Shown here piece after piece: positions 1-8,312 of a stretch of 39,825 nt of DNA. The stretch is from Rossellomorea aquimaris (GTDB taxonomy: Bacteria > Bacillota > Bacilli > Bacillales > Bacillaceae_B): the NCBI RefSeq assembly GCF_003315075.1, contig NZ_QNRJ01000023.1, forward strand, positions 1 to 39,825, read 5' to 3'. Each line of letters starts with the position of its first letter. Positions within the stretch are counted from its first letter, which is position 1. The position numbers were made by a program, and so were the translations under genes. The notes beneath the pieces are model-generated. The model did not search any database, was not told where the DNA came from, and saw only the letters and a program-made list of their open reading frames with translations.

Positions 1-2046
1 TTGCATAATCAGCCAGTTCATTCGTTTTTTTAAGAAATTACCTATTTTGGGCCCGTCCATGATTTTTTAAAAGTACGCATTATGAAATTGATTCAAATGC
101 CTTAAATTATTCAAAGAAGAGTAACCTGTTCCAAAGTCATCCATGGAAATGATGACGCCCAGCTTTTTCAGCTTATTGAGAACGTTCGTTGATTTTTCGA
201 AGTCCTGCATAATACTCTCCGTAATTTCAAGCTCAAGTCGATCCGGCTGAAACTGGAGTTCTGATAGTGTTTCTTTTACCATGTCAACGAATCCATCATC
301 CTTTATCTGTCTGACCGATATATTTACAGCAATGGGAATGAGGCCTAACCCGTTCTTTTCCCACACCTTACTTTGTTGACAAGCTTCCCGAAGTACCCAC
401 TCCCCAATCGGAATGATCAGTCCCGTCTCCTCCGCCAGAGGAATAAATTCACATGGAGAGACCATTCCAAGTTCCGGATGTTCCCAGCGTAACAAGGCTT
501 CAACACCTATAATATCCAGCGTTTCTAAATCCACCTTTGGCTGATAATGGAGAGTTAATTGTTTCAGCTCCAATACCTTTCTTAATCCATTTTCAAGCTC
601 CATATTCCTTGAAGAAGCTTTTTCTAGTTCAGGAAAATAGAATTGATAGTTGTTCTTCCCGCGATCCTTCGCTAAATACATGGCTGTATCGGCATGCTTA
701 ATTAAACTTTCCTGGTCCTCTCCATCCTTTGGGTACATACTGATCCCGATACTCGGTGTCACAAAGAACTCCTGTTCATGTATGACGATTGGACTGTTGA
801 AGCTATGTAATACTTCACCCGTCGTTTCTTCGACCTCTTTCTCATTCAAATTAGAGAGTAAGATGATAAATTCATCTCCCCCTTGCCTAAACACAATCCC
901 TTTATCTTTCACCACATTCTTCAATTGGAAGGCAACCTTCTCCAGTATAATATCGCCAGTAGAATGCCCTTTCGTATCATTGATGACTTTAAATCGATCT
1001 AGATCCAGAAATAAGATGGCGATCGATTGATCAGGAACTTCACGAATCGACTCATTTAAGTATTTCTTAAATTTATTCCGATTTGGAAGCCCTGTTAGTG
1101 AATCATAATAGGCCATGGTACGAATGGTTTTCTCAGTCTCTTTACGATTCGTAATGTCTCGTCCAACCAGCTGTATGGCCATCCTTCCTCCATACAAAAT
1201 GGGCATCGCGGAAATCTCCAACTCTATTGCATCACCGTTAAGGCGATAAATGGTCAGTTCAAATCGTTCCCCTGAGGTCGAATCTTTTGTCTGCTCCCTT
1301 ATTTTCTTGATATTTTCCATACTGGTAAAATGGGAAACATCTTTATTCATGATGTCCTCGGGGCAATTGGCACCAATCAACTTACTGCCTGCTTCATTGA
1401 TATAATCAAACGTTTGATTACTGATGACCGCAATAATATCTGGAGACATTTCTACTAAACTACGGTATTGATCTTCACTTTCTTTCCGGTTGGTGATATC
1501 AAACAACACACTGGTAAAAGAAATCATTTCTCCGTTTTCATCCAAGGTAGGAATGCCTCTATCCTGGATCCAGCGAACCTGACCATCCGGCTTGATGATA
1601 CGGTAAACACTCACACAGGCCTGACCGGAACCAAGCTTTTCCTCCCTTTTATTTAAAACCGGCATATCTTCAGGGTGTATCACTTTTCTCCATAGTAGCG
1701 TATCCTGATAAAATTCATTCAAAGGAAATCCATACAGATTTTCAATACCAGGTGTAATCAACAGAACATCGGACTTCATATCATGAGACCAAATCGCAAC
1801 GTCCAGCGTCTCAAAAATGTTGTTTAAATTCTTATTACTCTTCGTTAGTTCCTTGGAAGCATTCCAATTCCCTTTGTATAGCAGGAATAATTAAGTAAGC
1901 AGACAAAACACTATTCCTATATGGAGGAATAGGGATACTGCCCCATTGGAGTGAGTATTGGTTTCCCAAGACAAATCCGTGATTTGTAACAATAACATTA
2001 TGAAAAATAGCATGAAGATTGTTTTCTTATTTTGTGTAAAATTCAT
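1..2046 (-). pseudogene. Broken PAS-PAS-GGDEF-EAL cyclic-di-GMP signalling protein, runs off the left edge
   Basis: The intact central frame (67-1779, 570 aa from an internal ATG) has two PAS domains (about residues 1-100 and 105-215), a GGDEF domain with the GGDEF motif intact but no RxxD inhibitory site in front of it, and an EAL domain with EALLRW, EITES and DDFGTGYSS. Such proteins make or degrade cyclic di-GMP. Both ends look damaged. Upstream, the same frame starts at ATG 2046 behind AGGAGAG, gives 51 residues with two hydrophobic helices, hits TAA at 1893-1891, then continues without a break into the PAS region. Downstream, EAL ends at a stop at 67-69 where the family continues (LKID region). 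Past it, K-I-D-G-P-like and, one base out of frame after a run of seven A, TNELADYA-like residues can be read. I read this as a pseudogene, though consensus errors at a contig edge could give the same picture. Confidence 0.75.
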
Positions 2047-2148
2047 TCATTACTCTCCTGGATATAAAAATTCTTTCTTTAATCAAGTGTACTATTTATG
2101 GCTATCATTCACAATATAGCTAATCATTACCTCTTATACTATATGAAA

Positions 2149-2179
2149 AGGACCAACTCCATTGACTGGAGCCGGTCCT
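2149..2179 (-). terminator. Rho-independent terminator of the transglutaminase-like lipoprotein gene
   Basis: An imperfect stem pairs AGGACC with GGTCCT and CTCCA with TGGAG around a five-base loop. On the minus strand a TTTTC tract follows. It lies just downstream of the minus-strand gene ending at 2188. Confidence 0.75.
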
Positions 2180-2187
2180 ATTCGTTT

Positions 2188-3888
2188 CTAATACGACACA
2201 CCCGTCCGTGTATGCGTCTTCTTAAATTCATCCATATCCGGATCAAAATAATCCTCATTAAAGGCCGGCACAAACTTACCATCCTTTAAATAGCCTGACC
2301 CCCATGTCGGATCCAGGGTGACCCATTCCCCATCAAGGTTCGCTTCTACCCAAGCATGCCTTCCCGGGAAAATCCCGCCTGCCCTTCCTTCAACGAATCT
2401 CGCCTCGATGTCGCTGGCACGAAGCATGGCAATCGCCAGGTAGGCGTAGTCCTGGCACACACCCGTTTTGGTTTCCAGTGTTTTCAATGCACTGTCATCC
2501 CAGTTAAAGTCGTCATTTTCATATTTTTCAACGTCATAGGAAACAATTTTTGCGACATAATCATAGATTGCTTTCGCCTTGTCCCTGTCGCTTGTTTTTC
2601 CCGCTGTGACGGTTTTCGCCTGCTCCTTGATTTCCTCAGCATTTGACTGTACGCCACGGGATGGCAGAAGGTCCCGCTTGTCTTCACCTGTCGATTCCAC
2701 TTCAAACTTCGCAAAACCGAAAAATCTGAAATAGTCACTATTCTCCTCCTTGATTTCAGGTACGCTGAGAGTCACCTCATAGGTACCGGGTCCAAACCGC
2801 AGATAAAAGGAATCCTCGAAGGTAAAATCCTCTACGGGAATCACATCCAAAGCTTCATCCTCCCCTTTTTTAGTGGTGATATAAATATGCGTCGTTTCCG
2901 GACCGAATTCAGCTTTTGGATCGATGCTTCCTTTGATGGAGTAAACACCATCCGACTTCTCCCCGCCAAATTGAGGAGATTCCAGAGTTACGCCACGCTC
3001 GCGATATTTATCAGCGTACTCAACCGGACTCATCACTCGATCAGACTCATTATCAATGATTAGAGTAGTGGCCGTCTGGTAGTAGTTTTCTCGATCTTCA
3101 TCTGGTACCAGTACCTCAAGCTCGTGAATCCCTTCCCCATAAAATAAAGGAACTTCATAACCGAATTCTCCGTTTTTCACAGGAATGACATGTGTCCAGT
3201 TTTGCGACTCCTTCTTTAACCTAAGCATGATGGTGTCTTTGTCTGTCAGGTTAGCAGCTTCTCCTTTTAAAGGAAAGATTTCGTTCCCTTTGATATAGCT
3301 TGATTCAGAACTCAAGGACAATTCTGCTTCCTGGCCAAACGGTGTGAGCGTCACATCCCTCGCTATGTCGGGATTCACATTATGAACCGTGAAGGAAGCA
3401 GTATCATAGTAATAATTCTCACGATCCTTGCTTGGCAGTTGTACAGACACACTATACTCACCTTCTCCATTGAACAAGCGGATGTTCTGTTTGAACTTAC
3501 CACCCTTGATGGGTGTGTAGTATTCGAGCAACTTTCCTGCAGGGCCTTCTTCACTCGCCCTGACCTTGATCCAGACGTAGTCCGACTTCAGCTCAGAATG
3601 CTGTTCAATTTCCCCGTCGACGGTCACTTCCCCATTCACTGCAAATTCCTTATATGACGGCTCATTCATAGTGACACCGATTTCCTCGCTATAGGAAGTT
3701 AACTGAAGTGGCTCCATTTCACCTATTTCATCGTCCATCTCTTTCTTTTCTTTTTCATACAGATCTTCTTCTTTCTTATCCGCCTTCGTTTCCTCTCCGG
3801 CGGTACTTGAATCACTGCATGCCGTCAAGAACAAGAAACTTATTAACAAACCCAAAAACAAAAACAAAAAGGGATTCCTCTTCTGCAT
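2188..3888 (-). CDS. Secreted lipoprotein with three beta-sandwich-like repeats and a transglutaminase-like domain
   Basis: The 566-aa product starts with a lipoprotein signal (basic MQKR, hydrophobic stretch, lipobox LTAC with Cys 24), so it should be anchored outside the membrane. An acidic Glu/Lys/Asp linker follows. Then come three related modules of about 90-120 aa; each ends in a strand pair of the type LFNGEGEYSVSVQLP, LFYGEGIHELEVLVP and LRFGPGTYEVTLSVP, followed by YY/YF-rich strands. The last 150 residues form a transglutaminase-like/cysteine-protease fold with the triad visible: Cys in GVCQDYA, His in RHAWVE and Asp in LDPTW. Family members cross-link or cleave peptide bonds; the substrate here is unknown. 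The start has AGGAGG five bases upstream. It is apparently monocistronic, with its own terminator. Confidence 0.85.
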   Translation of the reverse strand: MQKRNPFLFLFLGLLISFLFLTACSDSSTAGEETKADKKEEDLYEKEKKEMDDEIGEMEPLQLTSYSEEIGVTMNEPSYKEFAVNGEVTVDGEIEQHSELKSDYVWIKVRASEEGPAGKLLEYYTPIKGGKFKQNIRLFNGEGEYSVSVQLPSKDRENYYYDTASFTVHNVNPDIARDVTLTPFGQEAELSLSSESSYIKGNEIFPLKGEAANLTDKDTIMLRLKKESQNWTHVIPVKNGEFGYEVPLFYGEGIHELEVLVPDEDRENYYQTATTLIIDNESDRVMSPVEYADKYRERGVTLESPQFGGEKSDGVYSIKGSIDPKAEFGPETTHIYITTKKGEDEALDVIPVEDFTFEDSFYLRFGPGTYEVTLSVPEIKEENSDYFRFFGFAKFEVESTGEDKRDLLPSRGVQSNAEEIKEQAKTVTAGKTSDRDKAKAIYDYVAKIVSYDVEKYENDDFNWDDSALKTLETKTGVCQDYAYLAIAMLRASDIEARFVEGRAGGIFPGRHAWVEANLDGEWVTLDPTWGSGYLKDGKFVPAFNEDYFDPDMDEFKKTHTRTGVSY

Positions 3889-3906
3889 ATTTTCCTCCTG
3901 AATTTT

Positions 3907-3979
3907 AGAGGGACGGACCTCTAAACGTTAAATTTCACCTGAATATGGAGTGATTTGAGGATTTGAGGTCCGTCCCTCT
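3907..3979. repeat. 73-bp inverted-repeat element, GGGACGGACC type, copy 1
   Basis: Perfect 15-bp arms AGAGGGACGGACCTC (3907-3921) and its reverse complement (3965-3979) flank a 43-base loop. The same arms recur at 5880-5949 and 12581-12653 with unrelated loop sequence. This copy sits between the start of the lipoprotein gene and the end of the GNAT remnant. As RNA it would form a long hairpin followed by a T-rich run on the plus strand, so it may work as a terminator; that is inference. Confidence 0.85.
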
Positions 3980-4002
3980 TATTATTTTATTCTCGCAGTC
4001 TT

Positions 4003-4266
4003 CTAAATCTGTTTGTAGTAGATTATGGTTGCCTCTAATTCTCCAAAAGGTGATGCTGCGTAGTCGGGAATCCGCCCTCCCTGAACGAATTCCAGTGACG
4101 TATACAGATGATTAGACGGGGCCCCTTCGACCGTATCCAGTATGAGCAAGGTCCGTCCCTCTTCTTTCGCTCTTTTCTCCGCTGTTTGCATGAGTTTACG
4201 GGCAATTCCTTTTTGACGGAATTGAGGGTGGGTCATCATTTTTACGAAAAGAGCTTTTTTATATAA
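4003..4266 (-). pseudogene. C-terminal half of a GNAT N-acetyltransferase
   Basis: The open frame gives 78 aa from ATG 4239 (ten more in-frame residues reach back to a TGA at 4269-4267). It contains the acetyl-CoA-binding motif of GNAT enzymes (HPQFRQKGIARKLM) and the following strands (RTLLILDT, LYTSLEF), ending in YYKQI. GNAT enzymes are about 140-180 aa, so the N-terminal half is missing. The ATG at 4239 has no clear ribosome site and lies inside what should be beta-strand 4 (KALFVKMMTHP). It is best read as a truncated remnant. The repeat word AGAGGGACGGACCTT lies in it at 4148-4162, encoding part of E-G-R-T-L-L. Confidence 0.8.
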
Positions 4267-4347
4267 TCAAATTATAACGAGGGACACTTCAATTATCTAA
4301 CTTTTTATGGAAGATCCATTTTTGTTATACATAAACTAGAACAATTC

Positions 4348-4368
4348 TGTTATACTAAACATATAACA
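4348..4368. promoter_or_regulatory. Probable GntR operator overlapping the -10 region
   Basis: Inverted repeat TGTTATA-N7-TATAACA immediately upstream of the ribosome site (AGGAGGTG, 4373-4380) of the GntR gene. It contains TATACT, a likely -10. This is the placement expected for autorepression. Another TGTTATAC half-site lies at 4323-4330. Confidence 0.6.
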
Positions 4369-4385
4369 AAATAGGAGGTGAATCC

Positions 4386-4769
4386 TTGTTTATCCAAATT
4401 GAACTTCAATCAGATATACCGATTTATACCCAGGTCAAGAATGGGATCATGGAGGGGATTGTCCGCGGGGAATTAGTGCCAGGGGACATCCTTCCATCCG
4501 TTCGCAGCCTTGCCGGTGACCTGGGTGTAAACATGCACACGGTGAATAAAAGCTATCATGAATTGGAAAGCAAGGGTGTGATCCGGATTGTACCTAAATC
4601 TGGGGCTGTTATTTGTCCACCATCGGAAGGAGAAATTCCGTCATCCCGATTGGATCACATATCAGAAGAATTGCGGCCGATTGTAGTGGAATCATTGGTA
4701 ATCGGCATGAGTGAAAAAGAAATTCAAGAATTAGTCTCATCTATTATGTTAAAGGTTAAGGGGGAGTAA
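4386..4769 (+). CDS. GntR-family regulator, YtrA type
   Basis: A 127-aa DNA-binding repressor. The N-terminal winged helix-turn-helix spans about residues 10-75 (PIYTQVKNGIMEGIVRGEL, LPSVRSLAGDLGVN, HTVNKSYHELESKGVI). The C-terminal tail of about 45 aa is short, as in YtrA-type GntR proteins, which lack a large ligand domain and usually control a linked transporter or membrane gene. The start is TTG 4386 with AGGAGGTG six bases upstream. The next gene begins 3 bp after the stop, so the two form an operon. A palindrome over the promoter suggests autoregulation. Confidence 0.9.
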   Translation: MFIQIELQSDIPIYTQVKNGIMEGIVRGELVPGDILPSVRSLAGDLGVNMHTVNKSYHELESKGVIRIVPKSGAVICPPSEGEIPSSRLDHISEELRPIVVESLVIGMSEKEIQELVSSIMLKVKGE

Positions 4770-4772
4770 CAA

Positions 4773-5876
4773 ATGGAAATGACGCTTTTATTTGTCACGG
4801 TGGGGTTTTTGATGGTTCTGCAAATCACCATTCCTTTTATCGTAAAACGAACGGTGGTTTTTGGTGTAACGATACCTGTTGATGAAATACGGAACGAACA
4901 GTTGCTGCGTTACAAAAAACTCTACGCATTGTTAACATTTTTCATTTCAATTGTGGTATTGGCTCTCTATTTTATCTGGTCAAAGGACATCTCGCCCTCT
5001 GAAAATCACCTCATCTTAGCAGGCTTATTACTGCCTTTTGACATCCTATTTATTTCTATGTCCCTTTATTTCTATTTTCATATGAAAGTATCAACACTGA
5101 AACGGGAAAAGCAATGGTTCAAGGATCGCAAACAGGTGAAGGTCTCAGAATTGAACCTAAGAACGAAAGATGAAATGCTCCCCTGGATAATGTATGTAAT
5201 ACCCATGGTGATCACTGCCGGATTAATGGTGTTTACATTGGTGAATTACAATAGCCTGCCCGATCAGATCCCTACCCACTGGGGACCCGATGGAAAGCCG
5301 GATGCTTTTACAACGAAATCGTATCTTTCCGCTCTGACCCTACCACTCGTCTTACTGGTGATGAATGCGATGTTCCTCGGTATTAACGAGCTCACAAGGA
5401 ATTCCGGAATCAAGCTGAGTGCTGGAAATATAAAGGCATCACGTGTCCGCCAGCTCCGTCTGCGCAAGTACACAAGCTGGCTCTTATTTTTCATCTCCAT
5501 TCTGATAAGCATGCTATTTACATTCCTGCAATTCACCACCCTGTATGAAAATAGCGTCAGCGACCTGCTGATCATCACCATGCCACTGGCCTTCTCTGCA
5601 CTCGTCTTGATAGGGACGGTCCTTATGGCCATCAAGGTGGGGAAAAAGGATTCGGACTTGGACTTAGAAGTCATCGATGAAGGCACCGGCGAAGTGATCA
5701 ATGCAGATGACGATCAATACTGGAAAGGAGGGCTCTTCTATTTCAACCCTGAAGACCCTTCCATCTTCGTCGAAAAACGCTTCGGAGTGGGCTGGACCCT
5801 TAACTTCGCCAGACCCATGGGATACCTCATCCTGGTCGCGCCGCTGCTCGTGATAATAATCATTACACTAATATAA
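4773..5876 (+). CDS. Multi-pass membrane protein with DUF1648 and DUF5808-like regions
   Basis: The 367-aa product has about eight hydrophobic helices. A DUF1648 signature (LPDQIPTHWGPDGKPD, about residues 164-179) follows the fourth helix, and a C-terminal segment (WKGGLFYFNPEDP...GVGWTLNFARP) resembles DUF5808. Relatives include SdpI-like immunity/membrane proteins and YtrA-linked membrane proteins of Bacillus; no enzymatic activity is known. The ATG follows GGGGG 3 bp after the GntR stop, so the GntR protein probably controls it, perhaps in response to cell-envelope stress. The stop is followed within 4 bp by a repeat element that may terminate transcription. Confidence 0.8.
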   Translation: MEMTLLFVTVGFLMVLQITIPFIVKRTVVFGVTIPVDEIRNEQLLRYKKLYALLTFFISIVVLALYFIWSKDISPSENHLILAGLLLPFDILFISMSLYFYFHMKVSTLKREKQWFKDRKQVKVSELNLRTKDEMLPWIMYVIPMVITAGLMVFTLVNYNSLPDQIPTHWGPDGKPDAFTTKSYLSALTLPLVLLVMNAMFLGINELTRNSGIKLSAGNIKASRVRQLRLRKYTSWLLFFISILISMLFTFLQFTTLYENSVSDLLIITMPLAFSALVLIGTVLMAIKVGKKDSDLDLEVIDEGTGEVINADDDQYWKGGLFYFNPEDPSIFVEKRFGVGWTLNFARPMGYLILVAPLLVIIIITLI

Positions 5877-5879
5877 CGG

Positions 5880-5949
5880 TGAGGGACGGACCTCTCACAT
5901 TGAGCGATAAAGTACCATCATCGTTCAGCTGAAGAGGGTCCGTCCCTTT
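5880..5949. repeat. 70-bp inverted-repeat element, GGGACGGACC type, copy 2
   Basis: The left core AGGGACGGACC (5882-5892) and right core GGTCCGTCCCT (5937-5947) are 44 bases apart. The interior is unlike copies 1 and 3 but contains its own small inverted repeat (TGAGCGAT/ATCGTTCA). The right arm is followed by TTTTG. The element begins 4 bp after the stop of the DUF1648 gene. Confidence 0.85.
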
Positions 5950-6009
5950 TGTTACGTGACTTCCACCCTTCCTTAGCACTTGGGACCACTTTCTCTTGTA
6001 AATGAATCC

Positions 6010-6023
6010 GAGGTCCGTCCCTC
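6010..6023. repeat. Solo arm of the GGGACGGACC repeat
   Basis: GAGGTCCGTCCCTC is an exact single arm. No partner arm lies at the expected distance on either side, so this is a solo or decayed copy 60 bp after copy 2. Confidence 0.7.
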
Positions 6024-6088
6024 CTGCTACTCTCATGCTACACTTACTACTAAAAAAGGCTCAATCTCTGGAAATTCGACTTTTGTTA

Positions 6089-6117
6089 TGGACAGATTGT
6101 TCGGAATACTATATAAC
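6089..6117 (+). promoter_or_regulatory. Sigma-A-type promoter for the AGCS symporter
   Basis: TGGACA, a 17-base spacer and TATAAC. Each hexamer is one mismatch from consensus, and the symporter start is about 60 bp downstream. Confidence 0.65.
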
Positions 6118-6175
6118 TAGTAGATGGAAACTCACAAAGAAAACGTTTACAACATGAGATGACAAGGAGGATTCT

Positions 6176-7594
6176 ATGTTAGATGTGCTAGACAAGATTA
6201 ATTCATTCTTATGGGGGACACCAAGTTTAGTACTGTTATTTGGGACAGGCCTTTTCTTGACGTTTATGCTTAAAGGGCTGCAGTTCCGAAAGCTATTGTA
6301 TGCATTTAAACTTGCTTTTACAAAAGAAGAACCCTCTTCTTCTGCTGACAAATCGGAAGGGGATATCAGTAACTTCAAAACGTTGATGACGGCTCTGTCA
6401 GCGACAATCGGTAACGGAAACATTGCCGGTGTTGCGACGGCATTGACGATTGGCGGACCCGGGGCCATCTTCTGGATGTGGGTTGTCGGCCTTCTCGGAA
6501 TGGCCACGAAATACGCAGAAGCCCTGCTTGCCATGAAGTACCGTGTGAAAAATAAAAACGGTGAATACTCCGGAGGACCGATGTATTACGTAGAAAAAGG
6601 TCTCGGAAGCAAGTGGAAGTGGCTGGCTGTTGCCTTCGCTTTATTCGGGGCATTTGCTGCCCTGGGAATCGGTAACAGCGTACAGTCCAATACGATTGCA
6701 GATGTCATGACATCAAGCTTTCAAATTAACAATCTCGTAACAGGAATCGTGTTAGCCGTCCTGACAGGTTTGATCATCTTTGGAGGGATTCAACGAATCA
6801 GTACAGTCGCTTCCTTCTTTGTACCGATCATGGCCTTCCTGTACATTGGTGGTTCATTGATCATCATCGTACTGAATTATGACATGATCATTCCGGCATT
6901 TGAAATGATTTTCCATTACGCATTCAATCCTGTAGCTGCCGCTGGCGGTTTCACCGGAATCATTATCAGTGAAGCAATCCGCAGTGGGGTTTCACGTGGG
7001 ATTTTCTCCAATGAGGCCGGTCTTGGTACGGCTGCATTGATTGCAGGTAATGCGAAAACCGATCACCCGGTTAAACAGGCACTTGTCGCTATGACGGGGA
7101 CGTTCATTGTGACGATTATTGTTTGTACAATGACTGGACTGGTTCTTCTGATCACTGGTTTCTGGGATCCTACAGGCGGAGCGATTTCAGGAGTCGAGCA
7201 TGCTCCTAGCCTTGATGGCGGAGCGTTAACGAGTGCCGCATTCGGTCATGCTCTTGGGGTAGCAGGAGAATACATCGTATCATTTTCGGTCATATTCTTC
7301 GGTTTCTCAACGATTGTCGGATGGTATATGTACGGGGAGAAATGCTTCGAGTATTTGACAAATTATCGATTTGCAAACTCCTACAGACTCATTTACATTT
7401 TAGCAACCGGCCTTGGTGCCGTTGCTAACCTGGAGCTCGTTTGGGCATTTGCAGATATGTCTAACGCGTTGATGATGATTCCGAACTTGATCGCGCTTAT
7501 TTTACTTTATAAGGTCATCGTTCGTGAAACGAATCATTACTTCAATGAGTACTTGCCGATGATGCAAGCTCAGCCAAGGAAGAAAGCCAGTTAA
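6176..7594 (+). CDS. AGCS-family sodium:amino-acid (alanine/glycine/glutamine) symporter
   Basis: A 472-aa polytopic membrane protein with about 10-11 hydrophobic helices. It carries the family's conserved stretches: ATIGNGNIAGVATALTIGGP, the GGPMYYVEKGLG loop and GIFSNEAGLGTAALIAGNA. AGCS proteins import small neutral amino acids with Na+. Length matches B. subtilis AlsT/YrbD-type members (about 465-485 aa). The ATG has AAGGAGG upstream. It is monocistronic with a recognizable promoter. The family is certain; the substrate (Ala, Gly or Gln) cannot be told from sequence. Confidence 0.95.
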   Translation: MLDVLDKINSFLWGTPSLVLLFGTGLFLTFMLKGLQFRKLLYAFKLAFTKEEPSSSADKSEGDISNFKTLMTALSATIGNGNIAGVATALTIGGPGAIFWMWVVGLLGMATKYAEALLAMKYRVKNKNGEYSGGPMYYVEKGLGSKWKWLAVAFALFGAFAALGIGNSVQSNTIADVMTSSFQINNLVTGIVLAVLTGLIIFGGIQRISTVASFFVPIMAFLYIGGSLIIIVLNYDMIIPAFEMIFHYAFNPVAAAGGFTGIIISEAIRSGVSRGIFSNEAGLGTAALIAGNAKTDHPVKQALVAMTGTFIVTIIVCTMTGLVLLITGFWDPTGGAISGVEHAPSLDGGALTSAAFGHALGVAGEYIVSFSVIFFGFSTIVGWYMYGEKCFEYLTNYRFANSYRLIYILATGLGAVANLELVWAFADMSNALMMIPNLIALILLYKVIVRETNHYFNEYLPMMQAQPRKKAS

Positions 7595-7680
7595 AAAGAA
7601 GGAGACTGGGACAAAACTAAAAAACCACGATATAAAGACGAACAATAGAAGTGTAGGTTCTTAATACCGCTAATGATTTC

Positions 7681-7780
7681 CGTGCAAGACTACGCTTTCC
7701 GCGGGTAGCTCGTGAGCCTCCTCGGCAAGCCTGCGGGGTCTCACATAAGCTACTTTTCCCGCAGGAGTCTTCGTCTTGCA
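7681..7780. repeat. GC-rich palindromic repeat of the Bacillaceae CTTTCCGCGGG...CCCGCAGGAGTC type
   Basis: Terminal 9-bp inverted repeats GTGCAAGAC / GTCTTGCAC enclose a GC-rich core. Inside, GTAGCT pairs with AGCTAC and GAGCCTCCTCGG-like with CTGCGGGGTCTC-like segments. From memory, repeats with this core are scattered in many Bacillaceae genomes; I could not search. Its base composition is clearly richer in G+C than the surrounding spacer. Confidence 0.65.
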
Positions 7781-7831
7781 CTCCAATCAACCGCTGGAAA
7801 GAGCTAAAATCAAATGTACCGTAAATAAATA

Positions 7832-7879
7832 AAAAACCCGAACAAATCTGCTTAATGGAAAGCAGATTTGTTCGGGTTT
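7832..7879. terminator. Perfect 21-bp hairpin, probable bidirectional terminator
   Basis: Arms 7832-7852 and 7859-7879 are perfectly complementary with a 6-base loop (AATGGA). A runs at one end and T runs at the other make it usable as a terminator on either strand. It is the first strong hairpin after the symporter, about 240 bp downstream. Confidence 0.7.
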
Positions 7880-7910
7880 TACTTAGACTAAAACACTTAT
7901 GTCCCAGCCT

Positions 7911-8206
7911 CTTATATATATAGTATGATTTCATATTTACTGTGACAGCCGTGGATATGGATAACTTCTCTTAAGCCATATCGTTTTTGGTAAAAGTGTT
8001 CTATGCTTCATTACCCGTGATGCAATCAAAGCCGATAATTTTTTTTCCTGCTTCCTGTGCCTCTTTTTCGACCCAGTCCAGTAAGGCGTCACCTACTGCG
8101 TGATTTCTATGTACCACCAATCGAAGCAAATACCCAAAACCTTGTTTAGATCCTCCTTTTTTGTCTGCGTAATTTCATACACTTCTCCATCGAGTTTTAA
8201 ACGCAT
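7911..8206 (-). pseudogene. Decayed GNAT-family acetyltransferase
   Basis: ATG 8206 has AAGGAGAA seven bases upstream and opens an intact start (MRLKLDGEVYEITQTKKEDL). The rest is readable only by changing frame: GYLLRLVVHRNHAVGDALLD, then EAGKKIIGFDCITGNEA, an in-frame TAG, then, one base out, YQKRYGLREVIHIHGCHSKY, ending at TAA 7913-7911. The readable length is about 100 aa against 150-170 for the family, so there is also an internal deletion between DLNKVL and GYLLRL. Deletion, frameshifts and a nonsense codon make this a clear pseudogene. Confidence 0.8.
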
Positions 8207-8312
8207 GGTCTATTCTCCTTTCCAATCGGGTAGAGTACCCGCTTATCCATCATTTGGACATATAATTTGCCAATTTCTTCATTTTTTTTAAAAAAACATC
8301 CCTATTTACACA

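Larger units (their letters stand above)
7600..7913. repeat. Composite nested inverted-repeat element (about 314 bp)
   Basis: The outer arms contain CTGGGACA (7606-7613) and TGTCCCAG (7899-7906) in GGAGACTGGGACA / TGTCCCAGCCTCTT context. Inside lie a GC-rich 100-bp inverted element (7681-7780) and a perfect 21-bp hairpin (7832-7879). It starts 6 bp after the symporter stop and ends exactly on the TAA of the GNAT pseudogene. No convincing protein is encoded; the 105-aa minus-strand frame across it is an artefact of the repeat. It looks like a non-autonomous repeat or a structured RNA. Confidence 0.75.

Noticed and set aside
1..110. Programmed frameshift in the EAL region
   Set aside because: More than one lesion is needed to restore the frame, there is also a nonsense codon at the N-terminus, and the site is at the sequence edge. 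Decay or sequence error is simpler.
5612..5632. AGGGACGGTCCTT inside the DUF1648 gene as another repeat arm
   Set aside because: It differs from the arm word at a central base (GGTCC instead of GGACC) and lies in a membrane-helix coding segment; probably chance.
7617..7934. 105-aa minus-strand frame over the composite element
   Set aside because: It runs through palindromic repeats and the 21-bp hairpin, with no ribosome site or family resemblance.
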